Positions 29,748 to 39,211 of a DNA stretch of 64,000 nt are shown in pieces; positions within the stretch are counted from its first letter, which is position 1, and every line of letters starts with the position of its first letter. A model generated the notes under the pieces. It had not been told where the DNA came from and searched no databases. It saw nothing but the letters and a program-made list of their open reading frames with translations. Source of the DNA: Haemophilus influenzae. GTDB lineage: Bacteria > Pseudomonadota > Gammaproteobacteria > Enterobacterales > Pasteurellaceae. A program made the position numbers and the translations under genes. The stretch is from positions 868,001 through 932,000 of the forward strand of contig NZ_LS483411.1 of assembly GCF_900475755.1 (NCBI RefSeq). The letters are read 5' to 3'.

Positions 29748-30503
29748 CTAACGATCAACAACAATTGGGCTCATATTAAATAGATAACCATCAAAATTAG
29801 GATCATCTACATCAGATAATTCAAAAAGTTTTTGCTTAACATTTTCTAAATGTTGCCACATTGCTTTTTTTGCCATTACAGGATCTTTTCTCTGTAGGGC
29901 TGTAATAATATTCTCATGATCTTGTAACCAAAGGTGACGATAGCTCTGATTTGGAATATGAAGATGTAAACCTTTCCACATTTGACTATTAGTACGAAGA
30001 TCCCACAGTGCTTTTTGCATTTGCAAGATAACTTCATTTTGGGTTATTTCTGCTATCGTACGATGAAAATCTTCATCTGCCACATAATCTTCATCACCTT
30101 GTTCAAGAGTATTTCGCTCTCTTGCTAGAATGTCTTTTAATTTAGTAATATCTGCTCTTGTTACTTGTAACGCAGCAAATTCAGCCATACTACTTTCTAA
30201 TAATTGGCGAGCTTGTAAAAGTTCAAAAGGACCTACATCAACCTTATCTAAAAATTCATCATTACTTGCAGCGCGTTGTGGCAATGCAATCACATACACT
30301 CCAGAACCTTTACGTACTTCAACAAGGTTTTCTAATTCAAGCATAATGATGGCTTCTCGAATGACTGTACGACTTACATCAAAATAATCAGCCAAGTCTC
30401 GCTCAGCTGGTAGTTTATCGCCTATTTTATATTGATGATTATTTAGCTGTTGTTTTAACTCATTTCCTATTTTTTTATAGGATCGCAAGTCATCAATGTT
30501 CAT
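29748..30503 (-). CDS. uxuR: GntR/FadR-family regulator of the glucuronate island
   Basis: This is a 251-residue transcription factor with an N-terminal winged helix (LPAERDLADYFDVSRTVIREA, near 37-57, with KGSGVYV wing near 91) and a C-terminal helical FCD ligand domain. It resembles E. coli UxuR and ExuR, which repress hexuronate genes and are released by fructuronate or galacturonate. It lies between the GH31 gene and uxuA (gaps 15 and 19 bases). The TTGGT-N2-ACCAA palindrome at 34763-34774 is the likely operator. Confidence 0.92.
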   Translation of the reverse strand: MNIDDLRSYKKIGNELKQQLNNHQYKIGDKLPAERDLADYFDVSRTVIREAIIMLELENLVEVRKGSGVYVIALPQRAASNDEFLDKVDVGPFELLQARQLLESSMAEFAALQVTRADITKLKDILARERNTLEQGDEDYVADEDFHRTIAEITQNEVILQMQKALWDLRTNSQMWKGLHLHIPNQSYRHLWLQDHENIITALQRKDPVMAKKAMWQHLENVKQKLFELSDVDDPNFDGYLFNMSPIVVDR

Positions 30504-30518
30504 AAATTTTTCCTAATT

Positions 30519-32891
30519 TTAATCTAATAAACTCAATTTATAGCCTTGAGTGACCGTTTTTCCATTAATAATTAATTTTCTATTTTCTTTATTAGGAAGG
30601 TAGAAACTAATTTCATTATATTTTGGTAAATAATCACCCGATTTTTCTAAAACAAGTTCAATTGTTTGACTAGTGCATTTTAGATAAATATTAAATTTTA
30701 AAAATTTACCTTTTAAATAATCGAAACTTTCACCGTCATCATCAAATATAGTAATATTCCTCTCTCCTTGATTAAAAGGCATAATTAATAATTGTCTATA
30801 ATTATCAGATAACGTATTTTTATGACCTTTTTTTGCCATTGGAATAATGCTTCCAGCTTTTAAAAATAAAGGAATTTTTTCTAATGGTGCATCAGCTATG
30901 ATTCTTTCGCCGCCATTAAACCATTTGTGTGTGTAAAAGTCATACCAACCGACGAAATTTTGTGGTAGATAGACTTCACGTTTTCGTTGATTAGGTTCCA
31001 CAACAGAAGCAACGAGTAAATCTTCACCTAAAAGATAGTCATCATTTTCTTCAAAAGTATTTTTATCATGTTCGTGATCAAGGAATGTTGGTCGTAGTAT
31101 TGGTTCATTATCATGATGAGCTTTCCATAATGTGTTATATAAATAAGGCATTAATATATAACGTAATTGGATAGCATCACGAATAATATTGATTATTTGT
31201 GGATACATCCAAGGTTCATTAACAGTTTTATCATCATTCCAAGAATGAATAGTGAAACGTGGATGCATGACACCATTTTGAACCCAACGTACAAATAACT
31301 CAGGATCTGGTTTATTACCTGAGAATCCACCTACGTCATGTCCAACGTTATAAAGTGCAGAAAGGCTCATACCTAATCCCATTTTGATGTTGTAACGCAA
31401 TGTGTTCCAACTGGTACGATTATCTCCAGACCAAGTTTGTACATAACGGTTCATTCCAGGTGAGCCAGAACGTGAAATCAAATAAGGGCGTTTATTTGGT
31501 GCGTACTCTAATTGAGCCTCATAGGAAGCTCTCATCATTAATAATGGTTGTAATGGGCGCAATAATTTTATTGGCATACTTTCACCAAAATAACGGCATT
31601 TTGCATAGTTGTCCCATACTTCGAATTCATTATTATCATTCCAAGTAGAATTGATGCCGTAATCAAGCAATTGTTGTTTTACATTCTTTTTCCACCAATT
31701 TACAGTGTCCATATTGGTAAAATCTAAATGAGAGCCTTCATCATCCCAGAACATAGATTTTTCAGGATTATTTGATTCAGAATCTTTAATAAATAATCCA
31801 AGTTTTTCCACTTCTTGATAACGTGGATGATCTAGTAATAAACATGGTTTAATGTTTGCAGCCAACTTCATTCCTGCATTCTGAAAATATTTTGTCATTT
31901 CTTTCGGTGTTGGAATTTTGTCATAATTCCAGTTGAAAACATAACGCTTCCCATTTATGGAGGTATAACCTGAAGAGAGTTGGAATGAATCACAAGGAAT
32001 ATCATGCTCATTACATAAATTTACAAATTTTTTTAGTTGTTCTTGGGCATCAGATGCATCGGTATAGTACATAGTTGAACCACTATAACCTAAGCTCCAT
32101 TTTGGACCAAAAATAGTACCTCCCGTAAGGCGACAATATTTTTTTGTTACATTAAGTATTTTGGGGCCTAGAATAACGTAGTAATCTAGATCTCCATCCT
32201 CAGCTTTATAGTTACGATAGTAAGAATGATAATTGTCAATTTCACTACCTAAGGTAAACCAACAAGGTGAAAGGTTATCGTAATATAATCCATAACTTAC
32301 TTCAGGAGTATGCGTAATATAGAATGGAATGTGTTTATAAAGAGGATCTGTATGTTCAGCATTATAGCCCATTGCATCAATATTACGCATTTCAAAGCGA
32401 CGACCATGGCGATTTAGATTTCCTGTTTTTTCACCGAGTCCATAATAATGTTCTTGAATATCTCGTTGTAAATAATGAGAAATGGTAGTATTTGAAATAC
32501 CCATTAAATAGGCACCAGTTTGCCGGTCTTTAAATAATGGTTTCCATTTATCACCGTGTTTATATTCCCATTCTAGATAAAGTGGTTGATGAATTGTTAC
32601 TTTTAAAAGTGCGGTTGAGATTTCAAGCGTTTTTTCTGTTTGCTTTACTTCATAATCAGGGCAGGAAAACCCTTTTAATGACCATTTATCACGACCTTGC
32701 CAATCTACATCTGATTGATTTGGTGTAATAGCCCAAGTATGAGGAACTTTAAATTCCTTATTCTTTGTAAATGCCACGCGTAATAAATCATTTTCTAACA
32801 CGAAAATATGCATTTGGTAACTGTGATCGCAGGCAATATCAATGCGATGATTATGATTTTCTACAAATTGCCAATTTTTAATCGTTTTCAT
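30519..32891 (-). CDS. Glycoside hydrolase family 31 enzyme, cytoplasmic
   Basis: This is a 790-residue GH31 retaining alpha-glycosidase. The N-terminal beta domain (1-240) leads to the barrel with YYGLGEKTGNLNRHGRRFE, nucleophile region WNDNNEFEVWD (Asp near 419) and acid/base region WSGDNRTSW (Asp near 490), then PYLYNTLWKAH and C-terminal beta domains. There is no signal peptide, so the substrate must be imported. The motif WNDNNE differs from the KTDFGE of alpha-xylosidases. The gene is fully embedded in the glucuronate operon, 21 bases after the TRAP permease gene, which suggests it acts on a glucuronate-containing sugar; the true substrate is unknown. One USS (32607) is in the gene. Confidence 0.9.
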   Translation of the reverse strand: MKTIKNWQFVENHNHRIDIACDHSYQMHIFVLENDLLRVAFTKNKEFKVPHTWAITPNQSDVDWQGRDKWSLKGFSCPDYEVKQTEKTLEISTALLKVTIHQPLYLEWEYKHGDKWKPLFKDRQTGAYLMGISNTTISHYLQRDIQEHYYGLGEKTGNLNRHGRRFEMRNIDAMGYNAEHTDPLYKHIPFYITHTPEVSYGLYYDNLSPCWFTLGSEIDNYHSYYRNYKAEDGDLDYYVILGPKILNVTKKYCRLTGGTIFGPKWSLGYSGSTMYYTDASDAQEQLKKFVNLCNEHDIPCDSFQLSSGYTSINGKRYVFNWNYDKIPTPKEMTKYFQNAGMKLAANIKPCLLLDHPRYQEVEKLGLFIKDSESNNPEKSMFWDDEGSHLDFTNMDTVNWWKKNVKQQLLDYGINSTWNDNNEFEVWDNYAKCRYFGESMPIKLLRPLQPLLMMRASYEAQLEYAPNKRPYLISRSGSPGMNRYVQTWSGDNRTSWNTLRYNIKMGLGMSLSALYNVGHDVGGFSGNKPDPELFVRWVQNGVMHPRFTIHSWNDDKTVNEPWMYPQIINIIRDAIQLRYILMPYLYNTLWKAHHDNEPILRPTFLDHEHDKNTFEENDDYLLGEDLLVASVVEPNQRKREVYLPQNFVGWYDFYTHKWFNGGERIIADAPLEKIPLFLKAGSIIPMAKKGHKNTLSDNYRQLLIMPFNQGERNITIFDDDGESFDYLKGKFLKFNIYLKCTSQTIELVLEKSGDYLPKYNEISFYLPNKENRKLIINGKTVTQGYKLSLLD

Positions 32892-32912
32892 ATTATTTTC
32901 CTAATGCGTGAA

Positions 32913-34214
32913 TTAATAACCTAATAATATTTGTGGTAACGCTAAGCTTAATGATGGAATGTAAGCTACTAATAAGAGTGTTAAGATTAAAACTGCATAG
33001 AGTGGTAGTAGTGGTTTAATAACTTGATTAATTTTCACTCCGCCAACAGAACATCCGATAAATAATGCGCTACCAACAGGTGGTGTACAGATACCGATAG
33101 AAAGGTTGAAAGCCATTAATATACCGAAGTGAACAGGATCCATGCCTAATTCAGTCACAATAGGTAAGAAAATTGGTGTGAAGATAAGCAATGCTGGTGT
33201 CATATCCATAAATACACCCACAACTAATAAAATGATGTTGATGATTAGAAGTATGATAATTGGGTTATCTGAGAAGTTTAATAATGCATCGCTAATAGTG
33301 TAAGGAATATCTGCATTTGCCATTGCCCATGACATTCCCATTGATGTACCGATTAATAGTAGCACGATTGCAGTTGTAACAACCGAATCTAAAATGATCT
33401 TTGGTAATTCTTTGATGGTCACTTCGCGATAGAACACGACAGCAAGAATTAATGTGTAGATTACAGCGAACGCAGAAGCTTCTGTTGCAGTGAAGATGCC
33501 ACCAATGATACCTCCCATTATAACGATAATTAAACCAAGGCTTGGTAATGCATCAAGCGTCTTTTTCATCGCTTCTGAGCGAGTTGGTTTTGGTGATATT
33601 GGGTATTTTCTTTTTTTCGCAATGATGGCAACAACAATCATGATTGATAAGCCCATCAAAATTCCTGGAATGTAACCTGCAAGGAATAATGCACCAATAG
33701 ATGTTCCTCCAGAAATTAATGAATAAACGATAAAGGTATTACTTGGCGGAATAAGTAGTCCAGTTGGGCAAGAGGCAATATTTACTGCAGCGGAAAAAGC
33801 AGGATCATATCCTTCTTTCTTTTGTAAAGGTGACATAATCCCACCCATTGCTGCTCCTGATGCTACAGCTGAACCTGAGATTGAACCAAACATCATATTT
33901 GCGAGTACGTTCACGTGTGCTAGAGATCCAGGTAAGTGACCACCGATGACTTTAGCAAATTCAATTAACCGCATAGCAATACCGCCACGATTCATAATAT
34001 TGCCCGCTAAGATGAAAAAAGGAATGGCGAGTAGTGAAAAGCTATCTAATCCAGATGCCATTTTTTGCGAAATAACAGTAATAGCAGCATCAAAAGGAAT
34101 AGAAAGCATAATAGTAAGCAGTGAGGCAATTCCAATTGAAAATGAAATTGGTACACCAATAAAAAGTAGGACAAAGAAACTTGAGCTAAGCACAATAATA
34201 TTGGACCATTCCAT
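32913..34214 (-). CDS. TRAP transporter large permease (DctM family)
   Basis: This 433-residue polytopic protein, with about 12 membrane helices, is the ion-coupled transport subunit of a tripartite ATP-independent periplasmic (TRAP) transporter. Family features include PISFSIGIASLLTI, FFILAGNIMNRGGIAMRLI, GSISGSAVASGAAMGG and TPALLIFTPIFLPI. It starts one base after the small permease stop codon, so the two are coupled. By context it imports D-glucuronate or a related acid sugar. The receptor gene is on the other strand, divergent, which is less usual than a PQM operon. Confidence 0.95.
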   Translation of the reverse strand: MEWSNIIVLSSSFFVLLFIGVPISFSIGIASLLTIMLSIPFDAAITVISQKMASGLDSFSLLAIPFFILAGNIMNRGGIAMRLIEFAKVIGGHLPGSLAHVNVLANMMFGSISGSAVASGAAMGGIMSPLQKKEGYDPAFSAAVNIASCPTGLLIPPSNTFIVYSLISGGTSIGALFLAGYIPGILMGLSIMIVVAIIAKKRKYPISPKPTRSEAMKKTLDALPSLGLIIVIMGGIIGGIFTATEASAFAVIYTLILAVVFYREVTIKELPKIILDSVVTTAIVLLLIGTSMGMSWAMANADIPYTISDALLNFSDNPIIILLIINIILLVVGVFMDMTPALLIFTPIFLPIVTELGMDPVHFGILMAFNLSIGICTPPVGSALFIGCSVGGVKINQVIKPLLPLYAVLILTLLLVAYIPSLSLALPQILLGY

Positions 34215-34215
34215 T

Positions 34216-34737
34216 TTATTCTCCTTGATTATCTGAAAGCGGTGATGATTTAAGATTCAAATGATGAAAGTTATCTATAATATCTCTTAAAAGGTAAATC
34301 AGCATAAAGCAACCACTTAAAGGAATTGCGAGGTAAACTAATCCCATTTGGATACCTAAGACAGGTGATATTTGCCCATTGTTTACAGTGTCTATTACCA
34401 AGTTGCCTCCCCCATAGCACATAATCATTGTTGCAAAAGCTACGCTGATTAAATTAATTACAAGTTGTAATCGATGTTGAAGGCTGGGTGAGTGTTCGAA
34501 TTTACTGACTAGAAGATCAATCGCTAGGTGTTTCTTTTGACCAAGAGCATAAGCTGCGCCCATTAAGCCCACCCAAATAAAGAGAAATCTAGCTATTTCA
34601 TCTGTATAAGTGCTAGGTGTATTTAATAAATAACGAGATAACACCTGCCAAACTACGCAACACACTAGAAATGAACTTAAAGCTACACAAATCGTTGATA
34701 ATGCCCAATTCATAATAGATATAAATTTATTCATCAT
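34216..34737 (-). CDS. TRAP transporter small permease (DctQ family)
   Basis: This 173-residue protein has four membrane helices and the family pattern STYTDEIARFLFIWVGLMGA near residue 57. DctQ subunits associate with DctM and are needed for transport. It is the first gene of the minus-strand operon, whose promoter shares a control region with divergent dctP. Two adjacent ATGs are possible starts (MMNKF). Confidence 0.94.
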   Translation of the reverse strand: MMNKFISIMNWALSTICVALSSFLVCCVVWQVLSRYLLNTPSTYTDEIARFLFIWVGLMGAAYALGQKKHLAIDLLVSKFEHSPSLQHRLQLVINLISVAFATMIMCYGGGNLVIDTVNNGQISPVLGIQMGLVYLAIPLSGCFMLIYLLRDIIDNFHHLNLKSSPLSDNQGE

Positions 34738-34759
34738 AGGTTCCTTATGTTATTAACTT

Positions 34760-34778
34760 AAGTTGGTGAACCAATTTT
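34760..34778. promoter_or_regulatory. UxuR/ExuR-type operator
   Basis: TTGGT-GA-ACCAA (34763-34774) flanked by A and T matches the E. coli UxuR/ExuR consensus AAATTGGTATACCAATTT. It overlaps a candidate -10 (CAAAAT, 34774-34779 on minus) of the dctQ operon promoter, whose -35 would be TTGTCA (34797-34802). Binding by the local UxuR is inferred. Confidence 0.7.
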
Positions 34779-34816
34779 GTGTGTTTTTTTTATTTTTGAC
34801 AAGTTTTTTTATTTAA

Positions 34817-34838
34817 AAATGTGATCTGGATCACCAAT
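34817..34838. promoter_or_regulatory. CRP site in the divergent glucuronate control region
   Basis: TGTGA-TCTGGA-TCACC (34820-34835) within AAATGTGATCTGGATCACCAATTT is one base from the canonical CRP consensus. Its centre, 34827.5, is about 61 bp from the transcription starts expected for both divergent promoters, the class I CRP position. The right half overlaps ACCAATTT, a UxuR half-site. Confidence 0.75.
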
Positions 34839-34852
34839 TTAAAATAATTGGA

Positions 34853-34882
34853 TTGACCGCATTAAATTTGTTGGTCTATTAT
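34853..34882 (+). promoter_or_regulatory. Promoter candidate for dctP-kdgK-uxuB-uxaC-eda
   Basis: TTGACC (34853-34858) and TATTAT (34877-34882) are 18 bp apart. TTGGT just before the -10 is a UxuR half-site. The expected start near 34889 puts the CRP centre at about -61.5. Confidence 0.5.
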
Positions 34883-34943
34883 CTTTATAACATCCGAGCT
34901 GTTAGAGGATTAGTCTTTAATTTACTTATTATGGAGATGCGTT

Positions 34944-35936
34944 ATGCAAATCAAAAAACATATGCTTTCTTGCGCTTTAACACTAGCATTATCTGCTGGT
35001 GTTGCTTTCTCAGCTTCAGCTAAAACCGTATTAAAATTAAGTCATAACAATGACAAAACTCATCCTGTTCATATTTCAATGCAATATATGGCAGATGAAG
35101 TAAAAAAATTAACTAATGGAGAAGTAGTGATCCGCATTTATCCAAATAGCCAATTAGGTAGCCAGCGTGAATCAATGGAACTATTACAAGCCGGTTCACT
35201 TGATATGGCAAAATCAAATGCGAGTGAATTGGAAGCATTTGAGCCTTCTTATGGCGCATATAATATCCCGTATCTTTTTCATGATGTGAACCATTACTAT
35301 CGTGTTTTACTTGATCCTGCGGTAGGGCAAAAAATCCTTGATTCATCAAAAGGAAAGGGGTTCGTTGGTTTAACTTATTATGATGGTGGCGCACGTAGTT
35401 TCTATTCTGCTAAACCAATCCAATCTCCTGAAGATTTGAAAGGTATGAAAATTCGTGTTCAACCAAGCCCAACCGCAGTTGAAATGATTAAATTGATGGG
35501 CGCAAATCCAACACCATTAGCTTATGGTGAACTCTATACAGCGTTGCAACAAAAAGTAGTCGATGGCGCGGAAAATAATGAAACTGCTTTAACATTAGCT
35601 CGTCATGGTGAAGTAGCGAAATACTTTAGTCGTGATGAACACACAATGATTCCTGATGTGTTGGTAATAGGTCAAAAATCTTGGGACAAATTAACACCAG
35701 AGCAACAACAGGCTCTCAAGAAAGCTGCTGATGATTCTATGATGTATCATAAAGATTTATGGCAAAAAATGATTGCTGAAACAACTCAAGAAGCAAAAGA
35801 TAAATTGGGTGTAACTTTTGTTGAAGTTGATAAAAAACCGTTTATTGATGCAACAAAGGATATGCATGATGCTGCTAAATCAAATCCTTTACTTAAGGAA
35901 TATATTGAACGTATTGATAGTTTAGCAACCAAATAA
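34944..35936 (+). CDS. TRAP transporter solute receptor (DctP family), probable glucuronate receptor
   Basis: This is the periplasmic solute-binding protein, 330 residues with a signal peptide (cleavage likely after SASA, residue 26). It shows the DctP fold and the conserved arginine that pairs with a substrate carboxylate (GMKIRVQPSPTAVEM, near 165-179), plus GGARSFYSAKPIQSPEDLKG and NNETAL. It heads the plus-strand operon; GGAG is 7 bases from the ATG. A stable hairpin follows it, as often seen after highly expressed receptor genes. Uronate specificity is inferred from the neighbours. Confidence 0.93.
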   Translation: MQIKKHMLSCALTLALSAGVAFSASAKTVLKLSHNNDKTHPVHISMQYMADEVKKLTNGEVVIRIYPNSQLGSQRESMELLQAGSLDMAKSNASELEAFEPSYGAYNIPYLFHDVNHYYRVLLDPAVGQKILDSSKGKGFVGLTYYDGGARSFYSAKPIQSPEDLKGMKIRVQPSPTAVEMIKLMGANPTPLAYGELYTALQQKVVDGAENNETALTLARHGEVAKYFSRDEHTMIPDVLVIGQKSWDKLTPEQQQALKKAADDSMMYHKDLWQKMIAETTQEAKDKLGVTFVEVDKKPFIDATKDMHDAAKSNPLLKEYIERIDSLATK

Positions 35937-35947
35937 TTTGCATTGAG

Positions 35948-35973
35948 AAGGGTAGGCGCTTTCGCATACCCTT
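35948..35973 (+). other. Intercistronic hairpin between dctP and kdgK
   Basis: AAGGGTA (35948-35954) and GCG pair with CGC and TACCCTT (35967-35973) around a CTTT loop with one mismatch. No T-tract follows, so it more likely protects the dctP mRNA 3' end than stops transcription fully. Confidence 0.6.
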
Positions 35974-35988
35974 TACTTTGGGGCGAAT

Positions 35989-36933
35989 ATGAAAAAAATA
36001 GCATTTATCGGCGAGTGTATGATTGAACTCAATGGGAAACCCTTTGCGGAAATGTGGCAAAGTTATGGTGGTGATACCTTAAATTCTGCAACTTATCTTA
36101 GTCGAGTAAGTTCATCAAAAGAGATTCAAGTTCATTATGTCTCTGCATTAGGAACTGATAATTTAAGTAAACAAATGCTTAAATATTGGCAAGCTGATGG
36201 CATCCAAACAAATTGGGTTTTACAGGATGAACAGCATCAACCAGGTCTTTATCTAATCCAATTAGATGCTCAAGGCGAACGCACGTTCCTTTATTGGCGT
36301 AATCAATCTGCAGCACATTATATGGTTCAACATCCGGATTTTGCTAAGGTTATTGCAGAACTTCAGCAAGTTGATGTGATTTATTTAAGTGGTATTTCAT
36401 TAGCAATCTTACCGAAAAATGACCGCACTTTTTTAATTGAGCAATTATCTTCTTTAGCTAAAAAAGGCGCAGAAATTGTTTTTGATAGTAATTATCGCCC
36501 TGCACTTTGGGGTTCATTAGAAGAAGCCCAAGATTGTTATTTGCAGCTTTTACCTAGTGTTAATATAGCTTTGGTGACTTTTGATGATGAACAAGCATTA
36601 TGGAAAGATAAAACATCTAGGGATACTTTAGAACGATTACATAAAATTGGTATACCAAAAGTGATTGTGAAGTGCGGTAAGAATGGTGCTATTTTTTCAG
36701 ATAGGTATTTATCTCAATATGGGCAAGTGATGACTGAACCTATTTTAAATGTGGTAGATACAACCTCTGCTGGTGATTCTTTTAATGCTGGATTTCTGAA
36801 CGGTTATTTACGAAATAAACCTCTCGAAACTTGTTGTCAGCAAGGCAATCGTATTGCTGGCATCATCATTCAATATAAAGGTGCGATTATAGATAAAGTC
36901 GCAACGTCTCATCTTCAATCTGAATTTAATTAA
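35989..36933 (+). CDS. kdgK: 2-dehydro-3-deoxygluconokinase
   Basis: KdgK phosphorylates KDG to KDPG. The 314-residue protein is a PfkB-family sugar kinase: N-terminal GECMIELNG and YGGDTLNSATYLSR, and the C-terminal catalytic signature DTTSAGDSFNAGFLNGYL with the base Asp. Two USS copies lie in it (36422, 36670). Its stop codon overlaps an ATG of the next gene. Confidence 0.95.
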   Translation: MKKIAFIGECMIELNGKPFAEMWQSYGGDTLNSATYLSRVSSSKEIQVHYVSALGTDNLSKQMLKYWQADGIQTNWVLQDEQHQPGLYLIQLDAQGERTFLYWRNQSAAHYMVQHPDFAKVIAELQQVDVIYLSGISLAILPKNDRTFLIEQLSSLAKKGAEIVFDSNYRPALWGSLEEAQDCYLQLLPSVNIALVTFDDEQALWKDKTSRDTLERLHKIGIPKVIVKCGKNGAIFSDRYLSQYGQVMTEPILNVVDTTSAGDSFNAGFLNGYLRNKPLETCCQQGNRIAGIIIQYKGAIIDKVATSHLQSEFN

Positions 36934-36944
36934 TGGAGTTTACT

Positions 36945-37790
36945 ATGAATATTGCAGCAAACCATAACTTAGAAAATAAACTAATTATAATCACGGGGGC
37001 TGGCGGAGTGCTATGTTCATTTCTAGCTAAGCAGTTAGCGTATACTAAAGCTAATATTGCCTTGTTAGATTTGAATTTCGAGGCAGCAGACAAAGCAGCA
37101 AAAGAAATTAACCAATCAGGTGGAAAAGCAAAAGCTTATAAAACTAATGTGTTAGAACTTGAAAATATTAAAGAAGTGCGTGATCAAATAGCTATTGATT
37201 TTGGCACTTGTGATATTTTAATTAATGGTGCTGGTGGGAACAATCCAAAAGCGACAACAGATAATGAGTTCCATCAATTTGATTTAAATGAAACGACGAG
37301 AACATTCTTTGATTTAGATAAATCTGGTATAGAATTTGTATTTAATCTCAATTATTTAGGTTCATTATTACCAACTCAAGTTTTTGCAAAAGATATGCTT
37401 GGTAAACAAGGGGCAAATATTATTAATATTTCTAGTATGAATGCCGTTACACCACTTACAAAGATACCTGCTTACTCTGGTGCAAAAGCTGCAATCAGTA
37501 ATTTTACTCAATGGCTTGCTGTATATTTCTCAAAAGTTGGTATTCGTTGTAATGCTATCGCACCAGGGTTTTTAGTTAGTAATCAAAACCGCACTTTATT
37601 ATTTGATACTGAAGGAAAACCAACAGATAGAGCAAATAAAATTCTAACTAATACACCAATGGGGCGTTTTGGTGAGCCAGAAGAATTGCTCGGCGCATTA
37701 CTTTTCTTAATAGATGAAAATTATTCTACTTTTGTCAATGGCGTGGTTTTGCCTGTTGATGGTGGTTTTTCTGCGTATAGTGGAGTATAG
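36945..37790 (+). CDS. Short-chain dehydrogenase, probable fructuronate (mannonate) reductase
   Basis: This is a 281-residue SDR-family oxidoreductase, orthologous to H. influenzae HI0048 (annotated as mannonate oxidoreductase, as I remember). The NAD(P) motif reads TGAGGVLCSFLA near 22, with Cys where Gly is usual; NGAGG, Ser of NISSMNA and YSGAK complete the active site. E. coli uses an unrelated long-chain enzyme, UxuB, for this step, so this looks like a non-orthologous replacement. I start at the second ATG (GGAG is 6 bases upstream); the first ATG overlaps the kdgK stop. The function is inferred from context, since every other step of the pathway is present. Confidence 0.85.
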   Translation: MNIAANHNLENKLIIITGAGGVLCSFLAKQLAYTKANIALLDLNFEAADKAAKEINQSGGKAKAYKTNVLELENIKEVRDQIAIDFGTCDILINGAGGNNPKATTDNEFHQFDLNETTRTFFDLDKSGIEFVFNLNYLGSLLPTQVFAKDMLGKQGANIINISSMNAVTPLTKIPAYSGAKAAISNFTQWLAVYFSKVGIRCNAIAPGFLVSNQNRTLLFDTEGKPTDRANKILTNTPMGRFGEPEELLGALLFLIDENYSTFVNGVVLPVDGGFSAYSGV

Positions 37791-37799
37791 GGGGATTAA

Positions 37800-39203
37800 A
37801 TGAAACAATTTATGGATGAAGATTTTCTTCTTTCAACAGATACAGCAAAAATTCTCTATCATGATTATGCCAAAAATAAACCTATTTTTGATTATCACTG
37901 TCATTTAAATCCAAGAGAAGTGGCGGAAAATCGTCAATTTAATGATTTATCTGAAATTTGGCTAGAGGGTGATCATTACAAATGGCGAGCTTTGCGTACA
38001 GCTGGAATACCAGAAGAATTGATTACAGGGAAGGCTACTAACTATCAAAAATATTTGGCTTGGGCGAAAACAGTCCCCCTTTGTATTGGTAATCCAATTT
38101 ATCACTGGACACATTTAGAATTACGCCGTCCTTTTGGTATAACCAATATGTTATTCAATCCGCAAAATGCGGAAAAAATTTGGCATCAATGTAATGAAAT
38201 GTTGCAACAACCTGAATTTTCTGCGCGAGGCATTATGCAGAAAATGAACGTGAAATTAGTGGGGACAACAGATGATCCCATTGATTCTTTGCAATATCAT
38301 CAAGCAATCAAGAATGATGAAAGTTTTGATATTGATGTTGTACCAAGTTGGCGATCTGATAAAGTATTTAAAATTGAATTACCGCAATTTAATGATTACC
38401 TTGTACAGTTAAGTGAAATTGCAGATGTAGATATTTATACGTTTGCAGATTTACAAAAAGCGTTGTTAAAACGTCTCGAATATTTTGATGCTCAAGGTTG
38501 TAAATCTGCTGATCATGGTATGGAAATTGTCCGTTTTTCAGCTATTCCAGATGAATCAGTATTGAATAGTATTTTACAAAAACGTTTGCAAAATCAACCG
38601 CTCTTGGAAGAAGAAATTGCTCAATTTAGTACTGCAGTTTTAGTCTGGTTAGCTTCAGAATATTGTAAACGTAATTGGGTAATGCAGATGCATATTGGTG
38701 CAATACGTAACAATAATAGTCGAATGTTTGCTTTACTTGGTGCAGATAGTGGCTTTGATTCCATTGGTGATCGAAGTTATGCTGAGCCCCTCTCTCGTTT
38801 GTTAGATACAATGGATAGGGAAAATCAACTTCCTAAAACTATTTTGTATTGCTTAAATCCTCGAGATAATGAAATGATCGCTAGTATGATCGGAAACTTT
38901 CAAGGCGATGGTATTGCAGGCAAAATACAGTTTGGTTCTGGATGGTGGTTTAATGATCAAAAAGACGGAATGGAACGTCAGTTACAACAGCTTTCTCAAT
39001 TAGGGTTACTCAGTCAATTTGTTGGAATGCTAACTGATTCACGTAGTTTTTTATCTTACACTCGCCATGAGTATTTCCGCCGTATTTTATGTGAAATGAT
39101 TGGTGGATGGGTTGAAAAAGGTGAAGCTCCAAATGACATTTCATTACTGGGTAAAATGATTGAAGATATTTGTTTCAACAATGCAAAAAATTATTTTAAA
39201 TAG
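37800..39203 (+). CDS. uxaC: Glucuronate isomerase
   Basis: UxaC converts D-glucuronate to D-fructuronate (and galacturonate to tagaturonate), the entry step of the pathway. The 467-residue protein matches E. coli UxaC (470) throughout: [15 protein letters not shown] with the metal histidines, [39 protein letters not shown] and [13 protein letters not shown]. It is 9 bases after the SDR gene and 8 before eda. I do not remember a uxaC at this site in strain Rd, so it may be a strain-variable gene. No USS is in it. Confidence 0.97.
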   Translation: MKQFMDEDFLLSTDTAKILYHDYAKNKPIFDYHCHLNPREVAENRQFNDLSEIWLEGDHYKWRALRTAGIPEELITGKATNYQKYLAWAKTVPLCIGNPIYHWTHLELRRPFGITNMLFNPQNAEKIWHQCNEMLQQPEFSARGIMQKMNVKLVGTTDDPIDSLQYHQAIKNDESFDIDVVPSWRSDKVFKIELPQFNDYLVQLSEIADVDIYTFADLQKALLKRLEYFDAQGCKSADHGMEIVRFSAIPDESVLNSILQKRLQNQPLLEEEIAQFSTAVLVWLASEYCKRNWVMQMHIGAIRNNNSRMFALLGADSGFDSIGDRSYAEPLSRLLDTMDRENQLPKTILYCLNPRDNEMIASMIGNFQGDGIAGKIQFGSGWWFNDQKDGMERQLQQLSQLGLLSQFVGMLTDSRSFLSYTRHEYFRRILCEMIGGWVEKGEAPNDISLLGKMIEDICFNNAKNYFK

Positions 39204-39211
39204 GGAAAATT

